This document shows positions 56,601 through 64,000 of a stretch of DNA of 64,000 nt, piece after piece. The DNA comes from Nemertoderma westbladi. Its lineage: Eukaryota > Xenacoelomorpha > Nemertodermatida > Nemertodermatidae. Both the position numbers and the translations under genes were made by a program. The stretch is from positions 24,107 to 88,106 of the forward strand of contig JAUCBJ010005720.1 of assembly GCA_032718475.1 (NCBI GenBank), given 5' to 3'. The first letter of the stretch is position 1. Each line of letters starts with the position of its first letter. A model generated the notes under the pieces. That model ran no database searches. It was not told the origin of the DNA and saw only the letters and a program-made list of their open reading frames with translations.

Positions 56601-57273
56601 GATGGCAGAGGCCTTGGACATCTTGGAGGGAGAAGAAGTCAGGGCAGCCATGAGGCGACGACAAGTAAAGTGGGAGAGAAGGACGCCGTATGCACCACAT
56701 ACACTAGGGTGCGTCGAGAGACTGGTGGGCAGTTCAAAGCGTCTAATGACGAAGCTAATGAACACCCACATGGTCACTGAGGACGTCTTACGGACAGTAC
56801 TTGCGAAGTGCGAGGGGATCATTAATAGCAGACCGCTATATCCGGAGAATGATGACCCTGAGTCGTTAGACGTGCTGACGCCTAGCCATTTCCTGATGGA
56901 AAGGCCAGCGACCATCGATATGCGGGGTGTAGACCCAGATGACATACACTCTTGCCAAAGTTGGAAAGTCGCTAAAGCAATAAGCGCAGAGTATTGGAGG
57001 AGGTGGGTAGAAGAATACCTACCCACGCTCCATAAGCGAAGCAAGTGGAGGAAGCCGAACAGGGAGTTAAGAGTAGGAGATCTCGTAATCGTTACGGATG
57101 ATACTATCATCAATAACCAGTGGCGGTTGGCGAGAGTTGTAGGCACCTACTCCGATGAGGACGGAAGAGTCCGATCGGTAGAAGTGCGGATAGGTGGTAA
57201 GATAGGTGCGAAGGACAGGAAAACCTACAGGAGAGCAGTAGGCAAATGCTGTCTGCTAGAAGGAGCACCTTAA
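56554..57273 (+). CDS. Element C integrase C-terminal half and DUF5641-like tail
   Basis: Continues integrase in the next frame. IYSDNGTNFVGA carries the second catalytic Asp, and APHTLGCVERLVGSSKR carries the Glu, so with 53258-56600 a complete DDE set exists but in two frames. After the core comes the Bel/Pao C-terminal domain (DUF5641 type): SWKVAKAISAEYWRRWVEEY, LPTLHKRSKW and LRVGDLVIVTDD, then basic residues and a TAA at 57271. The frame change lies between RF and the YSDNG motif, so a small indel could explain it. Confidence 0.85.
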   Translation: MIYSDNGTNFVGAESEMAEALDILEGEEVRAAMRRRQVKWERRTPYAPHTLGCVERLVGSSKRLMTKLMNTHMVTEDVLRTVLAKCEGIINSRPLYPENDDPESLDVLTPSHFLMERPATIDMRGVDPDDIHSCQSWKVAKAISAEYWRRWVEEYLPTLHKRSKWRKPNRELRVGDLVIVTDDTIINNQWRLARVVGTYSDEDGRVRSVEVRIGGKIGAKDRKTYRRAVGKCCLLEGAP

Positions 57274-57369
57274 CTTGGAGTTAGAGTAGAGTTTAGTCGT
57301 CCAAGATTTGGACTGAGGGGGGTGGGATTGAGGGCGAAACGCCCTTCCCACACAAATAAAATAAAAATA

Positions 57370-58080
57370 AAATAAAAATAATAAGTACACAGTAGGTACG
57401 CAGTTAGTAGGCAGAAGTTAGTTAAGAGGTACGTAGTACCTAGTTAGTTAGTTAGTTAGGAGGTACGTAGTACCGATAGTTAGTTAGAGAGTTAGAGGGT
57501 ACGTAGTACCGATAGTTAGTTAGAGAGTTAGGGGGTACGTAGTACCGTTAGTTAGAGAAGAGTTAGAGGGTACGTAGTATCGTTAGTTAGAGAAGAGTTA
57601 GAGGGTACGTAATACCATTAGTTAGAGGAGAGTTAGAGGGTACGTAAGTACCGTTAGTTAGTTAGAGAGTTAGAGGGTACGTAAGTACCGTTAGTTAGTT
57701 AGAGAGTTAGAGGGTACGTAGTACCGTTAGAGAAGAGTTAGAGTTAGGGTATGTAGTACCGTTAGTTAGAGAAGAGTTAGAGGGTACGTAGTACCGTTAG
57801 TTAGAGGAGAGTTAGAGGGTACGTAAGTACCGTTAGTTAGTTAGAGAGTTAGAGGGTACGTAAGTACCATTAGTTAGTTAGAGAGTTAGAGGGTACGTAG
57901 TACCGTTAGAGAAGAGTTAGAGTTTGGGTACGTAGTACCATTAGTTAGAGAAGAGTTAGAGGGTACGTAGTACCGTTAGTTAGAGGAGAGTTAGAGGGTA
58001 CGTAGTACCGTTAGTTAGAGAAGAGTTAGAGTTAGAGGGTACGTAGTACCGTTAGTTAGAGAGAGAGAGTAAGAGGTAGA
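57370..58080. repeat. Tandem repeats after pol in element C
   Basis: Variable-length repeats (about 35-47 bp) of GAGGGTACGTAGTACCGTTA and GTTAGAGAAGAGTTA. GTACGTAGTAC is a near-palindrome in each copy. No ORF. Confidence 0.85.
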
Positions 58081-58327
58081 AGGGTATATAAGATATAGAT
58101 ATTAGTTAGCAGTTAGTAGCGTTAGTAGCGAGAGGGGGGCATATGAGTACAGCTGGGTAAATCGTGTGGCCACACGACGCACACTGCTGTACTGCATAGG
58201 CCCACAGAGTAGGCCAGAATGTGGATTAGGGAATAGAATAATCAATAGGAAGCAGTAAGGTAGTAGGATTGAAATTAAATCAAAAATAAAATTAGAATAA
58301 GAATAGGGCTAAGAAGGGGAACAAATT

Positions 58328-58916
58328 ATGGTAACAGTAGTAAGAATAGGCAATAACTCAGAAATTCAGAAAGAGATAGGCCATCGAACTGAACTTAAAC
58401 CACCTAAACCCATCACTCATCACGTTTGCGCCTTGGCAAGGCACCACCTACGGGTGAGCGATCGGGCAGAGTTCGAGATGGCAGGTAAACTTGTGAGAGA
58501 GGAGAGAAGCAGAGGAGAGGGAGGAGGAAGCTAGGGCGCAGAGCTATGGCTTCGAGGAATAAGCAGCCTTAGACGAACTTCGTTGGGCTTCGTCAGGGAG
58601 TTCGAGGGAGTCTCTAGGGAAAGAACTGGGGTGGACGGTGGGATCACCGAAACAGTCGACGTCGGGATTGCAAGCAATGAAGATGATCTTATGGGACGCC
58701 ACCAGAGGGAGACAACCGGGCCACTCTGAGGGGCCACCTGCGAAACGGTATCGGGCACTAATAACACCAGCGCCCAAGGAGCCAACAACCGGAATCAGCA
58801 GGGAGGTGGCGGCGAGAGTCCGAAAGCAGAAAGCGGATCCCAGAGGAGCGGTGGTGACCAAGAAACGACCCAGGGAAGAGGACGCCAGGGGGAACTATCC
58901 TCAGAGGAACAGATAG
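58328..58916 (+). pseudogene. Element C short accessory coding region with a basic tail, function unknown
   Basis: Begins at ATG 58328 (MVTVVRIGNNSEIQKEIGHR), reaches a stop at 58532, and in a neighbouring frame goes on to 58916 with AALDELRWASSGSSRESLG, MILWDATRGRQPG and a basic end (TKKRPREEDARGNYPQRNR) containing KKRPR, a classical nuclear-localisation pattern. A stop near 58550 and the frame change suggest decay. It lies between pol and the 3' LTR, the same place as the unknown coding region in element B. I see no sequence similarity between the two by eye. Confidence 0.45.
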
Positions 58917-59600
58917 GTTCCCAGGGCCGGGGGAGAGAAACTGGGACTTGGACGTGTTACGCCTGGAAGGCACCGCGTGGGACGTACGAACTATTAAGTA
59001 CAAATCTAATTAATGCAAATAATCATATAAGTGCAATTTGTATGTACGTACGTAGTGATTAGTAATCTAGAATATATACGCTCGAAGTAAGTACTATAGT
59101 CATTCAACCTTTCTCAATTAGCTACTGGGACTGGGGGGTAAACTGACTATGGCACTATGGACGAGACACCAGACAATTTCACACTTCTTGAGTGCGACGG
59201 CACGAGAGGGGGGGGGGGGGGGGAGATTTGTCAGAAGGGATGAGGTAGTCAGAGTGGGGTTAAGGGACGGAGTAATGGAGCGAAATGCAGAGAGAGTGCG
59301 GATGCAATTCTAGTGTGTGGGGGGGGGGGGAGAATAAGAGGCTGAGTGAGGGACGAGGAGGTCCGAGTGTATGAGAGAGTTAGGATGAGAGTGAAGAAGA
59401 GATAGGGCGGAAGTGTTGGGGAAACAAAAGTTGCGTGAGAGGTGAGCGCGATCGGCCCGACATGAGACGCCAGGCACACAGGGTAGCGTTATCATACCCA
59501 TAGGGAGCGGCCTGGAAAGCCGGCTCCGAGAGAAAAGAATTCCACCCCACACCCGATACTAGATCGGGATCCAGCGGGATTGCAGCGCACTTTTTGGTTG
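58917..59600 (+). other. Element C 3' untranslated region
   Basis: Non-coding, with two more G runs (59209-59223 and 59319-59330). Nothing else recognised. Confidence 0.5.
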
Positions 59601-59638
59601 ATGCTATCTTCCTACCGGGAAGATAGCATGGGGGGGAG
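59601..59638 (+). promoter_or_regulatory. Hairpin and polypurine tract of element C
   Basis: A perfect 12-bp inverted repeat (ATGCTATCTTCC at 59601-59612, GGAAGATAGCAT at 59618-59629) with a 5-base loop is followed at once by GGGGGGGAG (59630-59638), the polypurine tract touching the 3' LTR. The tract primes plus-strand DNA synthesis in LTR elements. The hairpin just before it is unusual. Confidence 0.7.
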
Positions 59639-60181
59639 TGTTAGCTTATTCAATCCCGCTAACACCCCATAAAGTTTAGCCAATAAGCAATATTGGGAGC
59701 CACGAGATTGGGTAATTAACCAACTCGTGCCATCCCAATAAGAATGGGAAGGAGAAGCACACAATGAGGGTCAGGGGCCAAACCCCTAACCCAGAGAGAA
59801 CAGGTGGAGTGAACGGGAACACTCCAAAGGGCGCCAACAAGGGTATCAACCAATCAGAGGGGGGAAAGGCATCGATTAGGTAGAGTAACAAGGCCGACCG
59901 TGCAATATAGCCACTTGGCAGTAATCATATCAATTCAGTTATCTCAGTGCAATACTGGTGCTAGTTTAGGTTACATAGTTTAGCTAGGGAAGGACCGGGA
60001 CTTTAGTTACCGTACCCCGCCTTCCATATACAACAATATTATCTCACATCTATATCTATATCTATATCTGTATACCCGAATATTATACGACGGACAGTAC
60101 AAACTCATTCACTCTTTATACACGGCGGGGACGCGTAAACTAAAAACGGATAAACCGGGATCCCTCTTGGATCCCGTCACA
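59639..60181 (+). repeat. 3' LTR of element C
   Basis: 543 bp, partner of 50012-50558, followed by the GTAAG target duplication at 60182-60186, where the satellite resumes. Confidence 0.93.
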
Positions 60182-60649
60182 GTAAGTTAGTTCCAAACCG
60201 ACCCTGCTGAGGAGTACTGGAGCTAAGTTGGTTAACCAACCGACCCTGCTGAGGAGTACTGGAGGTAAGTTAGTTCCAAACCGACCCTGCTAAGGAGTAC
60301 TGGAGGTAAGTTAGTTCCAAACCGACCCTGCTGAGGAGTACTGGAGGTAAGTTAGTTCCAAACCGACCCTGCTAAGGAGTACTGGAGGTAAGTTGGTTAA
60401 CCAACCGACCTTGCTGAGGAGTACTGGAGCTAAGTTGGTTCACCAACCGACCCTGCTGAGGAGTACTGGAGGTAAGTTAGTTCCAAACCGACCCTGCTGA
60501 GGAGTACTGGAGCTAAGTTGGTTAACCAACCGACCCTGCTGAGGAGTACTGGAGCTAAGTTGGTTAACCAACAGACCCTGTTGAGGAGTACTGGAGGTAA
60601 GTTAGTTCCAAACCGACCCTGCTCAGGAGTACTGGAGGTAAGTTGTTTG
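60182..60649 (+). repeat. Exon-4/5' splice site satellite (segment 3)
   Basis: About 11 copies, both donor-intact and donor-dead subtypes. It ends in GGAGGTAAGTTG where the CATTGAG-rich block begins. Confidence 0.93.
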
Positions 60650-60892
60650 ACATTGAGAAAAAGAATATTGAGAAAAAAACATTGAGAACAAAACATTGAG
60701 AAAAAGAATATTGAGAAAAAAACATTGAGAAAAAAACATTGAGAAAAAAGACATTGAGATAAAAATTAGTTGCAATTTTTTTCTCAATGCCGTTCAGGAG
60801 AAATAAAACAGATACATTGAGAAAAAAAACATTGAATATTAATACAAAATGTATGCCATAATAACTATCACCGTTCGCTAACATAAAATTAC
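60650..60892. repeat. CATTGAG-rich palindromic block (copy 1)
   Basis: Short repeats of CATTGAGAAAAA, then an imperfect inverted repeat CATTGAGATAAAAATT-AGTTGC-AATTTTTTTCTCAATG (about 60752-60789), then ATTAATAC.AAATGTATGCC to CTAACATAAAATT. The same series occurs at 61969-62275. It interrupts the satellite, which resumes at AAACCGACC. Confidence 0.85.
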
Positions 60893-61968
60893 TAAACCGA
60901 CCCTGCTGAGGAGTACTGGAGCTAAGTTGGTTAACCAACCGATCCTGCTGAGGAGTACTGGAGCTAAGTTGGTTAACCAACCGACCTTGCTGAGGAGTAC
61001 TGGAGGTAAGTTAGTTCCAAACCGACCCTGCTGAGGAGTACTTGAGCTAAGTTGGTTAACCAACCGACCTTGCTGAGGAGTACTGGAGCTAAGTTGGTTA
61101 ACCAGCCGACCCTGCTGAGGAGTACTGGAGCTAAGTTGGTTAACCAACCGACTTGCTGAGGAGTACTGGAGCTAAGTTGGTTAACCAACCGACCCTGCTG
61201 AGGAGTACTGGAGCTAAGTTGGTTAACCAACCGACCTTGCTGAGGAGTACTGGAGGTAAGTTAGTTCCAAACCGACCCTGTTGAGGAGTACTGGAGCTAA
61301 GTTGGTTAACCAACCGACCTTGCTGAGGAGTACTGGAGGTAAGTTGGTTAACCAACCGACCCTGCTGAGGAGTACTGGAGGTAAGTTGGTTAACCAACCG
61401 ACCCTGCTGAGGAGTACTGGAGCTAAGTTGGTTAACCAACCGACCTTGCTGGGGAGTACTGGAGGTAAGTTAGTTCCAAACCGACCCTGCTGAGGAGTAC
61501 TGGAGCTAAGTTGGTTAACCCACCGACCTTGCTGAGGAGTACTGGAGGTAAGTTGGTTAACCAACCGACCCTGCTGAGGAGTACTGGAGCTAAGTTGGTT
61601 AACCAGCCGACCCTGCTGAGGAGTACTGGAGGTAAGTTGGTTAACCAACCGACCCTGCTCAGGAGTACTGGAGGTAAGTTGGTTAACCAACCGACCCTGC
61701 TCAGGAGTACTGGAGGTAAGTTGGTTAACCAACCGACCTTGCTGGGGAGTACTGGAGGTAAGTTGGTTAACCAGCCGACCCTGCTAAGGAGTACTGGAGC
61801 TAAGTTGGTTAACCAACCGACTTGCTGAGGAGTACTGGAGGTAAGTTACTTCCAAACCGACCCTGCTGAGGAGTACTGGAGCGAAGTTGGTTAACCAACC
61901 GACCCTGCTGAGGAGTGCTGGAGGTAAGTTAGTTCCAAACCGACCCTGCTCAGGAGTACTGGAGGTAA
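60893..61968 (+). repeat. Exon-4/5' splice site satellite (segment 4, right end of the array)
   Basis: About 26 copies. In this segment many copies with GGTTAACC spacers still keep GGTAAG, so the two subtypes are less strictly linked than further left. Confidence 0.93.
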
Positions 61969-62275
61969 GTTGTTTGACATTGAGAAAAAGAATATTGAGA
62001 AAAAACATTGAGAAAAAAAACATTGAGAAAAAAGACATTGAGATAAAAATTAGTTGCAATTTTTTTCTCAATGCCTTTCAAGAGAAATAAAACAAATACA
62101 TTGAGAAAAAAAACATTGAGATAAAAATTAGTTGCAATTTTTTTCTCAATGCCTTTCAGGAGAAATAAAACAAATACATTGAGAAAAAAAACATTGAATA
62201 TTAATACTAAATGTATGCCATAATAACTATCACCGTTCGCTAACATAAAATTGCTAAACCAATAATAACTTCTTA
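61969..62275. repeat. CATTGAG-rich palindromic block (copy 2, longer)
   Basis: Same order as 60650-60892, but the segment with the inverted repeat is present twice. It is followed by unique intron sequence, so this copy is probably the original right border of the array and copy 1 a duplicate of it. Confidence 0.85.
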
Positions 62276-63446
62276 ACTTTAACATAAGAGTTTAAACGGA
62301 GCAAAGGATAATAATAATAACAAGCTGGCAAGCCTGGAGGGTTCACGGTCCTCCTACTTAATCAGTACAATAATAATAACCGATACATCATTGTCGAAAC
62401 GTACCCAGTATTCGGGTACCGGCTGGCGGCTGACCGGTACGTTTTCGTTCGGGTAGGCCTATGTTTCCTTTTCACTTGTTCCCATCGTAGGCGACCTCAT
62501 GCTCATCCCACCACGACCACGACCACCAGTTACGAGTTGGGTAGGCGTCTACCGGCAACCGGTAAGTAATTACGCGCCACACGACGTCATCCCGCCATCC
62601 GCCAACATTTATACCGGTACGGTAAGCCTACCACCTACCGGTTGGCTACCATCGCACCGTAGGTCTACCGCCTACGGTAGGGTACGTACCGTACAGCGGT
62701 ACTCAAAGTCGTACCGGTATTGTCGTAATTGACAAATGCAGGATTAAACTGTAACCCGTTCCGGTACCGGTACCATATGCATCTGAACGACTGGACGGTT
62801 AATCTCATAGCATAGCTGCATAGGCCTACCTGTAGTTAGTGCAAAGTCGCCTGCGAACATGGCGAAATATTATATATAAGCCAGGCATAGCCTACCCTGC
62901 TACCTGATGGATAATAATAAACTGAAATGCTATGCCAGTCTGCCAGTCCAATGCAGTCAGAAGTACCAGTACTTGGTACTGCCAGTTTGCTGCTATGCCA
63001 GTATGCTAGCAGGTAGTGCATAGTGCTAAGATTGTCTACCGGTACAGATGAACTACAGGCAGACAATCAGACAATACTAGCAGTCTAGGGCCTACAGGAC
63101 TGCAGTACCGGTACTGCAGTATTGGTAATTGCTAATGCTAATTAATTACCTTAATTAAATCTTCAATTAGGTCATAATGTAGGTCCAAATTTAAAAATCG
63201 GCCTCCGTTAATCGATTTAGAAATAATTCAGGTACCTCCATGCCAAATATCAGAATCATTCATTGCATTCCCTATGACAAGATAGCTTTTTCCTAAACCA
63301 TGCGAAAACACGCAAATATAGCGCTCACATCGCACAAATACCATCTCGACACCCAATTTTTTGTATGAGCCTTCGCCATCCCTATATCTAACTTTTGTCC
63401 AAATTTTATTTCGATTGATTAATAAATAACTGAGATATCGCTCTGG
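62276..63446 (+). other. Intron 4 of gene 2, CCGGTA- and GGCCTA-rich unique sequence
   Basis: No exon found. The region, especially 62390-63130, is dense in TACCGGTA-type palindromes (for example GTTCCGGTACCGGTACC at 62759) and TAGGCCTA. No further structure is assigned. Confidence 0.5.
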
Positions 63447-63493
63447 ACACACACACACACACACACACACACTAACACACACACACACACACA
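63447..63493. repeat. (AC)n microsatellite
   Basis: AC repeats interrupted once by TA. Confidence 0.95.
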
Positions 63494-63544
63494 TTACGGT
63501 AATAATGGTCACTTATGTCAAAGACCGTGAACCAATAATATTGG

Positions 63545-63789
63545 TTATTTATATAGCGCTTTTCTACGCTCCTCAGCATACTCAAAGCGCTTTTATTATC
63601 ATTACCCCAGCAAAGCCAGGTTCCCATTATACCGCTGGGTTGACGTAGGCACTAAAGTCTAAAGTGTCTTGCCTAGGGACACAACAGTGCGAAATTTCTA
63701 CATCTTTTAGTCGGATTCGAACCTGCACCACCAAACACTATTGTGTAAGCAGTTCAGGCGCCGTATCCACTCGGACACTGCGACATCAG
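63545..63789 (-). mobile_element. tRNA-derived SINE (minus strand)
   Basis: On the minus strand the head near 63789 reads GCAGTGTCCGAGTGGATACG with a TGTCCGAGTGG A-box, then, about 40 bases on, GGTTCGAATCCGACT with a B-box. The layout, including a long variable-arm region, resembles tRNA-Leu or tRNA-Ser. The body contains AAAGCGCT / AGCGCTTTT inverted motifs (TATATAGCGCTTTTC near 63552 and CAAAGCGCTTTTA near 63584), a sequence type common in SINEs of marine animals. The exact family is not assigned. The left edge is marked by the palindrome AACCAATAATATTGGTT. Confidence 0.7.
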
Positions 63790-64000
63790 GATGAAATCAG
63801 GACACAGAATGGGTGGTGTATAGAAAAAACTTTTTGCTATATTCCACATTGGTGCATTTTTTTAAAATTAGAACAACAAAAATTACATATACTTAAATTA
63901 CCTCTCATGTTAATTTTTTCACTTGTTGTAACTATTTTTTCAAATTTGCACTTGATTATGTACCTAATTAATTTCCTTTAACTATTTTCACATTGGTGCA

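Larger units (their letters stand above)
50012..60181 (+). mobile_element. LTR retrotransposon C (Bel/Pao type) in intron 4 of gene 2
   Basis: About 10.2 kb, bounded by LTRs of 547 and 543 bp that start TGTTAGC and end CGTCACA, and flanked by the 5-bp duplication GTAAG (50007-50011, 60182-60186). It is GC-rich compared with its surroundings. Contents in order: Gag-like ORFs, a Gag-RT fusion running into RNase H, integrase and a DUF5641-like C-terminus, a tandem-repeat block, a short accessory ORF and a PPT. Protease, the zinc knuckles and the first half of RT are missing. The LTRs differ at about ten positions plus a small indel, indicating a fairly young insertion. Confidence 0.95.

Noticed and set aside
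62276-64000. A fifth exon of SLC6 gene 2
   Set aside because: None of the expected TM4-TM5 sequence with acceptor and donor signals is found before the window ends.

Overview
This is a eukaryotic genomic window, most likely from a marine invertebrate. The evidence is interrupted genes with GT-AG introns, many satellite arrays, LTR and non-LTR retroelements, a piggyBac-like DNA element, a tRNA-derived SINE and strong over-use of the palindromes TACCGGTA and TAGGCCTA. An invertebrate deuterostome is plausible, but nothing here fixes the species. There are no prokaryotic genes. Apart from mobile elements, only two host genes are visible.

Host genes. Two SLC6-family (sodium/chloride-dependent neurotransmitter or osmolyte transporter) genes lie head to tail on the + strand. 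Gene 1 shows only its last two coding exons (551-825 and 2764-2937) and a poly(A) signal at 3017. Gene 2 starts at 32933 and shows its first four coding exons (32933-33015, 41662-41801, 42972-43103, 44291-44513); the rest lies past the right edge. Intron phases and protein motifs agree at every junction. Both look like the GABA/taurine/creatine branch of SLC6, so they are probably tandem paralogues.

Satellites. Nearly every intron and the intergenic space carries a tandem array: 32-bp units (1-433), 55-bp (968-2327), 33-bp with a 1.77-kb higher-order duplication (5386-9935), 25-bp palindromic (30474-30675), 55-bp with about 140 copies (33092-40843), a G-rich degenerate array (41830-42885) and 41/42-bp units (44486-61968, interrupted). 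The most unusual signal of the window is that two of these arrays, one in each transporter gene, are tandem copies of an exon 3' end plus its own 5' splice site. In gene 1 the unit ends in codons reading MAWVYG followed by GTAAGCC; in gene 2 it is the end of exon 4 (PAEEYWR codons) followed by GTAAGTT. Dozens of decoy donors are therefore stacked next to the true one.

Mobile elements. Between the genes lies a nested Bel/Pao complex. A decayed Bel/Pao pol copy (A; 10034-27340) is split by a 1.5-kb non-autonomous piggyBac-like element (10902-12402, TTAA target) and by a 12.2-kb Bel/Pao-type LTR element (B; 12498-24662, 5-bp target duplication). B encodes an ORF1, a Gag with zinc knuckles and a protease, but has lost RT and integrase. 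A further gag/integrase remnant (D) follows at 28072-29514. Inside the intron-4 array of gene 2 sit a 5'-truncated non-LTR element with a C-terminal CCHC/endonuclease-like region (46686-48541) and a third Bel/Pao-type element (C; 50012-60181, TG...CA LTRs, GTAAG target duplication). C keeps RNase H and integrase but has lost protease and the first half of RT. The ORFs of C are broken mainly at long poly-G runs. B and C both have an extra, unidentified coding region between pol and the 3' LTR.
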